Positions 1-8,700 of a DNA stretch of 11,547 nucleotides are shown piece by piece. The notes beneath the pieces are model-generated. The model was given only the letters and a program-made list of their open reading frames with translations. It made no database searches and was not told the origin of the DNA. Source of the DNA: Flavobacteriales bacterium UBA5692 (GTDB taxonomy: Bacteria; Bacteroidota; Bacteroidia; Flavobacteriales_D; Sanyastnellaceae); the NCBI GenBank assembly GCA_002420235.1, contig DIHQ01000023.1, positions 3,508 to 15,054 of the forward strand. The letters run 5' to 3'. A program made the translations under genes and the position numbers. Every line of letters begins with the position of its first letter. Position 1 is the first letter of the stretch.

Positions 1-1647
1 ATGAAAACTGAACTTGAAGATTTATCACTGAAGTACAAGGAACCTTCGAACTACGAGCTGATCGAGACTAAATTACGCAAAGGGAAAGCCGTGCGCACAC
101 GATTCATCAACGCTTTCACTTTGCCCATTCGGAGATCATTGGCTGAACAAGGGGTTGCATTCGAAATTCTTGGAAGGCCCAAAAGCATTTATAGTATTTG
201 GAGCAAAATGCAGAAGCAACGGGTTAGCTTCGAGGAGGTATACGACGTTTTCGCAATTCGTATCATTTTAGAATCGGACGCCGAATTGGAGAAGGCTGAC
301 GCCTGGCGGACCTATAGCATTGTTACCGATTTCTACCAGCCCAACCCCGACCGCCTGCGTGATTGGATTAGCTTACCAAAGGCCAACGGCTATGAAAGCC
401 TTCACACTACGGTCATGTCGCCCTCTGGTAAATGGGTAGAAGTTCAGATTCGCTCGCGCCGCATGAATGAAATCGCGGAAAAAGGCCTTGCTGCTCACTG
501 GCGTTACAAGCAAGGTGGAAAAGACGAGAGCAAAGCGGCTTCTCAAAATCTCGACAACTGGTTGGCGCAAGTTCGCGAAATGCTCGACGGTGGTGAAACC
601 AACGCAATCGATTTTATCGATGAATTTAAGCTCAATCTCAACAGCGAAGAGATCTATGTATTCACGCCAAACGGCGACCTTTTCAACCTGCCAAAGGGGG
701 CGACGACCTTGGATTTTGCCTTTCGTGTGCATACCCAAATTGGATCCCGCTGCATCGGCGCCAAGGTCAACCATAAACTTGTACCCCTCTCACATCAACT
801 CACGAGTGGTGACCAAGTCGAGATCATCACATCTCGCAAACAGAAGCCGAAGGAGGATTGGCTTGGCTACGTCGTCACGGCGAGTGCACGTTCGAAAATT
901 CGTCACGCCTTACGCGACGAAGAACGTACCATTGCCAATGATGGTAAAGACAAACTGCGCAAGTGGATGCGACGCAAGGAAATAGCATTTAATGATGCCA
1001 ACATCGAAAGCTTGATCCGCAGGCTCAAAGACGATAGCCCGCACGCTTTGTTTTTACGCATCGCCACTGGCGGCCTAGAGCTGGACCGTTTGGGCGGCTT
1101 CGCGGTGGAGCGAAATAATTTGATTTGGATCAAAACGCCTGCTGCTCGAAACCTTGTGGCTAAAGCACCCATTACGCAACCTCCTAGAAAGGATGACGTG
1201 TTGCTGATAGGCGAAGGCATGCAGAAAATCGATTACAGCTTAGCGAAATGTTGCAACCCCATTCCTGGAGATCACGTGTTCGGCTTCGTAATGGTCAGTG
1301 GCGGCATTAAGGTTCACCGTCAAAATTGCCCTAATGCCACCAACCTCCTCTCAAAGTATGCATATCGTACGATGAAGGCCCAATGGACCTCCCGCACTGC
1401 CAAGCAATTTGAGGTCAGCCTCAATTTCACGGGCATCGATGACGTGGGTCTTGTAAACGCCGTCACCAAGGTCATTTCTGACGACATGCACGTCAACATG
1501 CGGGCCATCAGCTTTGATTCCGCCGACGGAACGTTTGACGGACGTGTGAGCGTCTTGGTCACGGATACAGAACACCTCAAACAACTTCAAGCTAAACTGC
1601 TCGATGTACCCGGAGTATGGACGGTGGAGCGGGTGGACGAAGGGTAG
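1..1647 (+). CDS. relA/spoT: RelA/SpoT-family (p)ppGpp synthetase/hydrolase, 5'-truncated
   Basis: Alarmone enzyme of the stringent response: it transfers pyrophosphate from ATP to GDP/GTP, and long family members also hydrolyse (p)ppGpp. The 548 visible residues begin just after where the HD hydrolase domain should end. Family members are about 730-750 aa, so roughly 190 residues lie upstream and the ATG at base 1 is probably an internal Met. The synthetase domain spans about 40-175, with GRPKSIYSIW, D82 and E147 of VEVQIR at the expected catalytic positions (by analogy with Streptococcus Rel D264/E323). The charge motif is R-L-R-D (118-121), of the RXKD class found in bifunctional enzymes rather than the EXDD class of RelA. 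A TGS domain follows at about 216-276, then a zinc-finger-like segment (C417, C418, H439, C443) and a C-terminal ACT domain (about 470-546). The stop lies 8 nt from the convergent glyA stop. Hydrolase activity cannot be judged here. Confidence 0.96.
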   Translation: MKTELEDLSLKYKEPSNYELIETKLRKGKAVRTRFINAFTLPIRRSLAEQGVAFEILGRPKSIYSIWSKMQKQRVSFEEVYDVFAIRIILESDAELEKADAWRTYSIVTDFYQPNPDRLRDWISLPKANGYESLHTTVMSPSGKWVEVQIRSRRMNEIAEKGLAAHWRYKQGGKDESKAASQNLDNWLAQVREMLDGGETNAIDFIDEFKLNLNSEEIYVFTPNGDLFNLPKGATTLDFAFRVHTQIGSRCIGAKVNHKLVPLSHQLTSGDQVEIITSRKQKPKEDWLGYVVTASARSKIRHALRDEERTIANDGKDKLRKWMRRKEIAFNDANIESLIRRLKDDSPHALFLRIATGGLELDRLGGFAVERNNLIWIKTPAARNLVAKAPITQPPRKDDVLLIGEGMQKIDYSLAKCCNPIPGDHVFGFVMVSGGIKVHRQNCPNATNLLSKYAYRTMKAQWTSRTAKQFEVSLNFTGIDDVGLVNAVTKVISDDMHVNMRAISFDSADGTFDGRVSVLVTDTEHLKQLQAKLLDVPGVWTVERVDEG

Positions 1648-1655
1648 GTCTTTGA

Positions 1656-2927
1656 TTACTCTGAAAAGAGCGGAAGGTCTCTCATGCGTGCACGAACCGC
1701 CTCTCCGACGCGGCCGATAACAGCTTCGTCCTCTGTTGAACGAATGACCGCATCGATCCAATCCACGATTTGATCCATATCCGCCTCAACCATTCCACGT
1801 GTAGTCACGGCAGGCGTGCCGACACGGATGCCACTGGTCACGAAAGGACTCTGGGTGTCGAACGGCACCATGTTCTTGTTGAGCGTGATGTGGGCGCGGC
1901 CCAGGGCTTGTTCCGCCACCTTACCAGTAACCCCTTTATTGCGCAGGTCGATGAGCATGAGGTGGTTGTCAGTGCCACCGCTGATCAAGTCGTAGCCTCG
2001 CTCGACAAACGCTGCGGCCATGGCTTGGGCGTTCTTAATGACCTGCTGCATGTAGGATTTGTAACCGGGCTCGAGCGCTTCACCGAAAGCCACGGCCTTG
2101 GCTGCAATAACATGCTCCAACGGTCCTCCCTGCATGCCTGGGAATACTCCGCTATCGAGCAACGAACTCATCTTGCGCACCACACCTTTGGGGGTTGTTT
2201 TACCCCACGGGTTGTCAAAATCTTGTCCCATCATGATGATACCGCCACGGGGGCCGCGCAAGGTCTTGTGTGTGGTAGACGTCACGATGTGGCAGTGCGG
2301 CATGGGGTCGTTCAGGAGGCCAGCAGCAATGAGGCCCGACGGGTGGCTGATGTCCGCAAGGAGCAATGCACCTATGCTGTCAGCAATCTCGCGAAACCGC
2401 ACGTAGTCCCAATCACGGCTGTACGCCGACGCCCCGCAAATGATGAGCTTGGGCTTGACCTCCGCTGCGGTTCCCGCCACCTTGTCCATGTCGATGGTGC
2501 CGGTCTCTTTTTCCACACCATAGAAATGCGGTTTGTACAGCTTACCGGAGAAGTTTACAGGCGAACCGTGGGTTAGGTGGCCTCCATGGCTTAAATCAAA
2601 ACCTAGGATAGCATCGCCAGGGTCGAGCACTGCTAGCATCACCGCGGCATTGGCCGAAGCACCGGAGTGCGGCTGGACGTTGGCCCATGCCGCACCAAAC
2701 AATTGGCACAGCCGGTCAATCGCCAACTGTTCCACGTCATCCACCACTTCGCAACCGCCGTAGTAACGGCGACGGGGCAATCCCTCTGCATACTTATTGG
2801 TGAGGACACTGCCCTGCGCTTCCATCACCTGGTCGCTGGCATAGTTTTCACTGGCAATGAGCTCAATGCCTTCCACTTGGCGGTGGTTTTCTCGGGCAAT
2901 CAGATTGGCAATTTGTTGGTCGCGCAT
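1656..2927 (-). CDS. glyA: Serine hydroxymethyltransferase
   Basis: PLP-dependent cytoplasmic enzyme that interconverts serine plus tetrahydrofolate with glycine plus 5,10-methylene-THF, the main source of one-carbon units. The 423-aa protein is full length for the bacterial family. Visible hallmarks are IELIASENYAS (21-31), the TNKYAEGLPRRRYYGG substrate/PLP segment (43-58), ADISHPSGLI (191-200) with the PLP-ring Asp and His, the Schiff-base lysine K221 in TSTTHKTLRGPRGG, GMQGGP (264-269), and the SGIRVGTPAVTTRG carboxylate-binding segment near 365-378. The segment at about 238-262, between the active-site lysine region and GMQGGP, appears longer than in E. coli GlyA and matches what I recall of Bacteroidota enzymes. 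The start is the ATG at 2927; no Shine-Dalgarno sequence precedes it, but a good Bacteroidota promoter lies about 60 nt upstream. It is convergent with the RelA/SpoT gene and divergent from the YyaL-family gene. Confidence 0.98.
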   Translation of the reverse strand: MRDQQIANLIARENHRQVEGIELIASENYASDQVMEAQGSVLTNKYAEGLPRRRYYGGCEVVDDVEQLAIDRLCQLFGAAWANVQPHSGASANAAVMLAVLDPGDAILGFDLSHGGHLTHGSPVNFSGKLYKPHFYGVEKETGTIDMDKVAGTAAEVKPKLIICGASAYSRDWDYVRFREIADSIGALLLADISHPSGLIAAGLLNDPMPHCHIVTSTTHKTLRGPRGGIIMMGQDFDNPWGKTTPKGVVRKMSSLLDSGVFPGMQGGPLEHVIAAKAVAFGEALEPGYKSYMQQVIKNAQAMAAAFVERGYDLISGGTDNHLMLIDLRNKGVTGKVAEQALGRAHITLNKNMVPFDTQSPFVTSGIRVGTPAVTTRGMVEADMDQIVDWIDAVIRSTEDEAVIGRVGEAVRARMRDLPLFSE

Positions 2928-2989
2928 GGAATCGATTTTGAAGGTGCGGAGGACGGTTGGTTATGCGAAGAATTGCGTTCAAAAGAAGT

Positions 2990-3018
2990 CAAATATAACC
3001 TCCGATTCAATCCTGCAA
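2990..3018 (-). promoter_or_regulatory. Predicted glyA promoter (Bacteroidota -33/-7 type)
   Basis: On the minus strand, TATATTTG (2997 to 2990) matches the Bacteroidota sigma-ABfr -7 consensus TAnnTTTG exactly. TTGC (3018 to 3015) stands 17 bp upstream as a -33 element (consensus TTTG/TTG). This would start transcription near 2983-2986 and give glyA a leader of about 55-60 nt. The match is seen directly; activity is inferred. The -33 element lies inside the inverted repeat at 3014-3031. Confidence 0.6.
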
Positions 3019-3031
3019 TTCAGAAATTGCA
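3014..3031. repeat. Perfect inverted repeat in the glyA/yyaL divergent region
   Basis: TGCAATT-CAGA-AATTGCA has perfect 7-bp arms and a 4-nt centre. It overlaps the predicted glyA -33 element and ends 4 nt before the ATG chosen for the YyaL-family gene. That position suits an operator, or a small hairpin at the start of the YyaL message, but no regulator gene is visible nearby. An 18-bp dyad can also arise by chance in AT-rich intergenic DNA. Confidence 0.5.
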
Positions 3032-3035
3032 CCAA

Positions 3036-5240
3036 ATGCATCGCCGTTTGAACCAACCGCTGAATCTGTGCCTTGATTGGCTTTTAGCGATGGCATTCGT
3101 CGTGCTCTTGGCCTCCTGCCAAACCCCTGCATCTATGCGAGATTCAAACCCCGACGCCACTCCTAACGCCCTCATCCACGAAAGCAGCCCGTACCTCCGC
3201 CAGCACGCCCTCAATCCGGTGAATTGGAAGCCATGGTCAGAAGCAGCTTGGGAGGAGGCCCAAGCGGAGGACAAATTGGTCATTGTGAGCATCGGCTACA
3301 GCGCCTGCCATTGGTGCCACGTTATGGAACACGAAACCTTCGAAGACAGCGCGTCAGCTGCCTTTATGAACGAGCATTTCGTCAGCATCAAAGTCGACCG
3401 CGAAGAACGGCCTGATGTCGATGGCGTATACATGACCGCCGTCCAGCTCATGACTCAACGTGGAGGTTGGCCCCTTAATGCGGTCTGCCTCCCCGACGGT
3501 CGCCCCGTCTACGGTGGAACCTACTTCCCACGCGAGCGATGGCTTCAGGCATTGGGGTCGATCCTCAAGACCCGCGAACAAAACCCCGAGCGTGTGGAAG
3601 AATACGCCACGCAATTGACCGCCGGGGTTCAACAGGCTGAATTGGTGGACGTGCCGCCACTCGAAGGTTCCAAGGCCTGGGGCACCTCGGACGCCTTCGG
3701 TCCCGCAGATGCCCAGCTTCTGGACGATGGGGTTGACCGGTGGCGTGGACTGTGGGACGTGCGCTGGGGCGGCAACGACCGCGTGCCGAAATTCCCCATT
3801 CCGACCAACCTTGATTTTCTCTTGCATTACGGCACCGTCCGTGGCGACCAAGCCGCCCTCGACCACGCCCTGAACACGCTCTTGCACATGGGGCGCGGTG
3901 GAATCCACGACCACATCGGCGGTGGGTTTTCGCGGTACAGTGTTGACGAAAAATGGCACATTCCCCACTTCGAAAAAATGCTGTATGACAACGCTCAACT
4001 CGCTGGTACTTTTGCACGAGCATGGCAGGCGCTGCCCGAAGCCGAGCCTTCCAATCGGGCGGCCTTGGAAAGAACAGCGCTGGGTATCGTCGATTTCGTG
4101 CAACGTGAATGGAGCCATTCTTCGGGCGGGTTTTACAGTGCGCTCGATGCAGACAGCGAGGGGGTAGAAGGCAAGTACTACGTGTGGACGACCGAGGAAT
4201 TGCGCTCGGCCTTGACGAAAGAAGAGTTTAGGTTGTGCGAACAGGTTTATGCGGTGGAGGGGAAGAGCACATGGCCAGAGTTTGAGTCGGATGCACCGGC
4301 CAACGTGCTCATGAAGTGGGCCTCAGACAGGGAAATAGCAGCATCTCTAGACCAGGAATCGGAAGCCTTACAAACGCAATTGGAGCCCGTCCATGCAAAA
4401 CTTCGGACCGTACGCGCGGAGCGTGTCGCCCCTGGACTAGATGACAAAATACTGACCGCATGGACGGCTTTGATGGCCAGCGGACTCACCTCGACCGGCT
4501 CCATTTTCGCTCGGCCGAAGGACATCGACCGAGCGCGAAGGGCGCTGGATTTCATCCTTGGCACTCAACGTAGGGCAGATGGTCGGCTCCAACACGTCTA
4601 CCACGAAAGCACCGGGCCCCGCATCGACGGCATGCTCGACGACTACGGCAGCACCATCGCCGCCTGCCTCGACTTATACCAGACGACATTTGAAACGCGG
4701 TACGCCCTGGCAGCGGCTGAATTGACTGAACAGGCCATCGCTGACTTCTACGACCAAGCCCTCGGCACATTCTGGTTCCAACGTATGAGTGGTGAAGCCC
4801 TGTTCGCCCGAAAACAGGAAAACGACGACAGCGTGGTTCCGTCCGCCAATGCCCAAATGGCTCGTAACCTCTTTCAGCTCTCCTACCTATTCAACAGGTC
4901 AGAGTGGCGCGTAATGAGCGACCGTATGCTCGCCGGGGCATTGAACCAAGTAGATTATTTGCCGAGCGCAACGCATTGGGCCGGTTTGCTTTTATGGCGT
5001 ATTGAACCGCACCGAGAGGTCGTAATCACAGGAAGCCGCGAATCAATAGCAGCCGCTCGCCGCACCCTGCAATCCAACTATCAACCTCAGCTCCTTTGGG
5101 CAGGCGGATCTGATGAAGCCCTGCCCATACTAGAACACCGGCAAATCGATAACTTATCCATTTTTGTTTGTGATGACGGTACTTGTCAATTGCCGGTAAC
5201 AGTTGTAACCGAGGCCGCAACGATATTACTTGACATGTAA
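3036..5240 (+). CDS. yyaL: YyaL/SPATA20-family thioredoxin-domain lipoprotein
   Basis: This 734-aa protein belongs to the DUF255/YyaL (SSP411, SPATA20) family, whose biochemical role is not settled. The N-terminal DsbH-like thioredoxin fold starts at NALIHESSPYLRQHALNPVNW and carries a CxxC site, C91-H-W-C94, followed by IKVDREERPDVDGVY and GGWPLN. The remainder matches the family's (alpha/alpha)6-barrel half: VPKFPIPTNLDFLL, HDHIGGGFSRYSVDEKWH (from 291), PHFEKMLYDN (about 310-319), FYSALDADSEGVEGKYYVW and DDKILTAW. I chose the ATG at 3036 because it gives a basic start (MHRR), a hydrophobic stretch and an LASC lipobox with Cys at residue 28. The ATG at 3090 would leave only nine residues before that Cys, with no basic N-terminus, and extension upstream would run antisense through glyA. 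The predicted product is therefore a membrane-anchored lipoprotein, although classic YyaL proteins are usually described without a signal. Its stop overlaps the next gene's ATG by one base. Confidence 0.93.
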   Translation: MHRRLNQPLNLCLDWLLAMAFVVLLASCQTPASMRDSNPDATPNALIHESSPYLRQHALNPVNWKPWSEAAWEEAQAEDKLVIVSIGYSACHWCHVMEHETFEDSASAAFMNEHFVSIKVDREERPDVDGVYMTAVQLMTQRGGWPLNAVCLPDGRPVYGGTYFPRERWLQALGSILKTREQNPERVEEYATQLTAGVQQAELVDVPPLEGSKAWGTSDAFGPADAQLLDDGVDRWRGLWDVRWGGNDRVPKFPIPTNLDFLLHYGTVRGDQAALDHALNTLLHMGRGGIHDHIGGGFSRYSVDEKWHIPHFEKMLYDNAQLAGTFARAWQALPEAEPSNRAALERTALGIVDFVQREWSHSSGGFYSALDADSEGVEGKYYVWTTEELRSALTKEEFRLCEQVYAVEGKSTWPEFESDAPANVLMKWASDREIAASLDQESEALQTQLEPVHAKLRTVRAERVAPGLDDKILTAWTALMASGLTSTGSIFARPKDIDRARRALDFILGTQRRADGRLQHVYHESTGPRIDGMLDDYGSTIAACLDLYQTTFETRYALAAAELTEQAIADFYDQALGTFWFQRMSGEALFARKQENDDSVVPSANAQMARNLFQLSYLFNRSEWRVMSDRMLAGALNQVDYLPSATHWAGLLLWRIEPHREVVITGSRESIAAARRTLQSNYQPQLLWAGGSDEALPILEHRQIDNLSIFVCDDGTCQLPVTVVTEAATILLDM

Positions 5241-5557
5241 TGAGACTCCTCCTACTCGCCCTACTAGCAGCTGCCCAGCCCGCCGACGCCCAGCGGCGCC
5301 GACCGCCGCGCAATGACGGCAGCCAAACACCCCGTTCAGTTGAAAAGAGTATCAAAGCCACTGAAGAAAAGGAGCAAGAGCGGGAAGCAGCTTTGAAGAC
5401 GGGATGGAACAAAGCGCAAGACAACCATTTTCGCAATCAAGACAGGGGTACCCGCAAGCGCATGCGACAGAACGAGCGCAGACGAAAGCGCGTACAAATG
5501 GGTCGAGAAGTACCGTGGTGGCGGCGAATTTTTAGTCGGCATAATCGATACCGATAA
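5240..5557 (+). CDS. Small exported arginine-rich protein, unknown function
   Basis: The product is 105 aa. A signal peptide is clear: MR, a leucine/alanine-rich core, and probable signal peptidase I cleavage after PADA (A17), leaving about 88 residues. The mature part is very basic: 21 Arg and 7 Lys against 11 Asp/Glu, a net charge near +17. It has an acidic-basic stretch (about 35-55) likely to form a helix, then GTRKRMRQNERRRKR, and a tail with two Trp followed by Arg-Arg (PWWRRIF). I recall similar short exported basic proteins ending in an aromatic-plus-basic tail in other Bacteroidota, but I know no assigned function. Its ATG overlaps the stop of the YyaL-family gene (taATG), so the two are very probably co-transcribed and translationally coupled. 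The basic tail could contact lipopolysaccharide, phospholipid or nucleic acid; this is speculation. Confidence 0.82.
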   Translation: MRLLLLALLAAAQPADAQRRRPPRNDGSQTPRSVEKSIKATEEKEQEREAALKTGWNKAQDNHFRNQDRGTRKRMRQNERRRKRVQMGREVPWWRRIFSRHNRYR

Positions 5558-5606
5558 AGGAGCTAAAACTAAGTGCCAAATCCGCGCTCTACACCTCGGT
5601 AAATAC

Positions 5607-5637
5607 CCGCTAATCCCTGCTTTTATTGGGTTAGCGG
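5607..5637 (+). terminator. Stem-loop, probable terminator of the yyaL unit
   Basis: CCGCTAA (5607-5613) pairs perfectly with TTAGCGG (5631-5637). Inside it, CCC (5615-5617) pairs with GGG (5628-5630) if T5614 is bulged, giving a 10-bp stem with a 10-nt T-rich loop. It lies 50 nt after the stop of the small basic-protein gene and about 40 bp before the next promoter box, a natural terminator position. The following sequence (ATTTCGATT) is only moderately T-rich, so intrinsic termination is not certain. Confidence 0.5.
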
Positions 5638-5654
5638 ATTTCGATTAACACTTC

Positions 5655-5685
5655 TTCGCAACAGGGCACTCAGGCCTTATATTTG
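5655..5685 (+). promoter_or_regulatory. Predicted promoter of the TonB-dependent receptor operon
   Basis: TATATTTG (5678-5685) matches the Bacteroidota -7 consensus TAnnTTTG exactly and is identical to the box predicted for glyA. TTCG (5655-5658), 19 bp upstream, is a three-of-four match to the -33 TTTG. Transcription would start near 5690, leaving a leader of about 25 nt to the ATG at 5715. The rest of the 157-bp gap 5558-5714 holds only the stem-loop described separately. Confidence 0.6.
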
Positions 5686-5714
5686 GCATCTATTGTTTTC
5701 GAACAACTGAACCA

Positions 5715-8700
5715 ATGACCTGTAACACACGATTCATGTTGCGTCCACTAACTTTATTTTTTGCCGCATTGCTGGCAGTAGGCAGCGTCTCGGCGCAAGT
5801 AGGTTCCGGTACCCTGAAGGGTGAGGTAATGGACCTCGATGCCAACGAACCGCTTCCGTTTGCGAGCGTTGTGATCTTCCTAAATGGAAACCAAGTTTCC
5901 GGAACGAACACTGATTTCGACGGAGAATACACAATCAAGCCCATTCAGCCGGGCACGTACGACGTCCTATTCAGTTTTGTCGGCTATCAAAGTCGCAAAA
6001 TTACTGGGGTAAAAATCACGGCTAACAAAATTTCCTTTGTGAACGCAGATCTCTCCGCGGGTGTGATGATGGAAGAGGCTGAGGTCATTGAATATACAGT
6101 ACCATTAATTGATAAAGACGGCGGTGCATCTGGTGGAACTGTGACCCGTGAGGACATCGACAAAATGCCAGGACGTTCGGCCGCGTCTATTGCAACTACG
6201 GTAGCAGGTGCCAACACCGCAGGTACGGGAGGCGGTATCTCTATCCGTGGTGCGCGTCCTTCATCAACGTGGGTTTACATCGACGGAATTAAAGTACGGG
6301 GTTCCAGTGCCCTTCCCAAGTCAGCCATCGAAGAAGTACAGGTGGTGACTGGTGGGATACCTGCCAACATTGGTGATGCAACCGGTGGTGTCATCAACAT
6401 CTCACTGAGAAATTCCTCCTCAAAATGGTTCGGCGGCGGCGAAATCATCACCTCCGGACTCCCAACGCCCGACGGAGGAGCTGTCGGTTTAGACGACTTC
6501 GGATACAACGTACTTGAAGGTTCACTTTCAGGTCCCATCCTTTTCACCAAAGATGAGGAAGGCAAGAAAATTCGTCCTTTACTCGGTTTGTTCCTGTCTG
6601 GAAATTATACCTACCAGCAAGACCCTCGACCCACATTTGGCGGCAACTATAAAATGCGCGATGACATCCGTGAGCAGATTTTAAACAACCCCTTGCGTCA
6701 AAATATCAGCTCATCGGGCGAAGTCAATGGCGCCCTTTACAACGCCGACTTCTTGACCCCGAATGCATTTGAGCGCATACCCACTCGTCTCAATGCAGCC
6801 AACCAAAACGCCAGCCTCGTAGCCAAAATCGACGTGAATACCAACGAAACCACTTCACTCACATTTGGCGCGACCGGTTACTACAGCCAAGGCAGTAGCT
6901 ACAGTTACGCGAACAGCTTGATGAATTGGGAAAACAACCTTGACGTGACTGGTGTTGACTGGCGAGCATATGCCAAGTTTGCCCAGCGCTTCGTCGAAAG
7001 CGAGGAAGATGCCAATGCGTCCAACTTGAAAAACGTATTCTACCAGGTCATGGCGGACTTCTCCCAAAGCTTTCAGCGCGTGCAAGATCGAAGTCACGGA
7101 GATAACTTTTTCCGCTACGGCCATGTTGGCAAGTTCGATGTATACCAGCGAAACTCATACGGATACGACGCTGCGGGCGCCCGGTTCTTACACAATGGTT
7201 GGGAAGACACGCTCGTAACTTTCACCCCCTCTCCGCACAATCCGGAACTGGCGGCCATAAATAATCAGTACTTCAGCCTCTTCGACTACGAACCCTATGA
7301 TGCAGCGGAGAACGGGCCGTATGAGAGCTTGCTAACAGTTCAAAACGGTAACGCCCTGCTAAACGGCCAAGGGCCTCCAGGGACTTATGGCCTTTGGAGC
7401 TACTATGGCGCCCAAGGCAACACCTACAGTATTTCCAATAACACCCAATTCCGTATCAGCGCTGCAGGTTCTGCCGATATCGGAGACCATGCCTTGCAAA
7501 TGGGCTTCGAATATGAACAGCGACGCGACGCATTCTTCTCACTCGCGCCAAGCGGTCTCTGGACCATTGGACGTTTGACTACCAACTCGCACATAAAAGA
7601 GTTGAATTTGAATGACTCAACCGTCACCAACCAAGGATCAGCCTTTTATGTTACTTACGGGCGCCTTATCGGAGACAACCAGTTTGCATTTGACCGCAAC
7701 CTCCGCATCGCATTGGGTCTCGAACCGGATGGCAATGATTTCATCAACCTGGATGCCTTAGATCCGGACGTACTGACCCTCGACATGTTTGGAGCAGACG
7801 ACCTCTTGAATCAAGGTAATAATTTGGTTAGCTACTCTGGTTACGACCCGTGGGGTAACAAATTAGACCGTCGCCCAACCCTCGAAAATTTCTTTACCGA
7901 GAAAGACGACGACGATCGGTTCTTCACTCGCCCAATACAAGCATACGAGCCAATTTACATTTCAGGCTACGTGATGGATAAATTTACCTTTGACGATATC
8001 ATCTTCAACGTGGGTGTACGTGTGGACCGCTTCGACGCAAACCAACAGGTGCTGAAGGACCCCTATGTGATCGGAGAAAATTACAAAGTCGGTGACGTAA
8101 GAGGTGATCTCCTTTCTCAATTAGACGACGGCATTGTCATCCCTTCCAATATTGGTGATGACTACGCAGTATACGTGGACGCGTTAGACGGTCCCACCAC
8201 GATTGTTGGCTACCGCGACGGTGACACTTGGTTTAACGCTTCAGGCACTGAAATCAATGACCCTGACATCCTTGCGGTGAACGAAGTATACCCAGCACCA
8301 TGGTTGAAAGCAGGCCCGGATGCGGAACTGAACTCAAATGCCTTTGAAGACTATACGCCTCAGGTGAACATAATGCCCCGTGTGGCATTCTCTTTCAATA
8401 TTTCTGACGAGGCCGTTTTCTTTGCGCACTACGATATCTTGACGCAGCGTCCGACCTCAAACAACCGCTTCTCGCCTGTTGACTACTTCTTTATCGAAGC
8501 ACGCGACAACCTAATTTCCAATCCGAATCTTCGCCCAGAGAAAACCATCGACTACGAGTTGGGATTCCAGCAAGTGCTGTCTAAGACATCGAGCTTAAAA
8601 ATTTCGGCATTTTACAAGGAAATGCGCGATATGATTCAAGTCCGTAACTTCGTAGGAGCTTACCCACGTCCATATAAGGCCTACGGTAATCTCGATTTTG

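Noticed and set aside
1..3. ATG at base 1 as the real start of the RelA/SpoT gene
   Set aside because: The protein begins in the linker after the HD domain (MKTELEDLSLKY), which lies internally in long RSH proteins. Calling it a natural small synthetase ignores its TGS and ACT regions, which occur in long enzymes. The upstream part is most simply outside the window.
1659..1670. CTCT-GAAA-AGAG hairpin at the 3' end of glyA as a terminator
   Set aside because: The stem is only 4 bp, lies within the glyA coding end, and lacks a convincing T-run, so it is not distinguishable from chance.
1770..2576. 268-codon plus-strand open frame opposite glyA
   Set aside because: It lies wholly antisense to a clear, full-length glyA and its translation shows no recognisable motif. 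Codon bias on the coding strand readily produces such shadows.
2667..3035. N-terminal extension of the YyaL frame back to 2667
   Set aside because: The extension would run antisense through the start of glyA and across its promoter, and it would bury the lipoprotein signal peptide. The start at 3036 fits the family and the lipobox.
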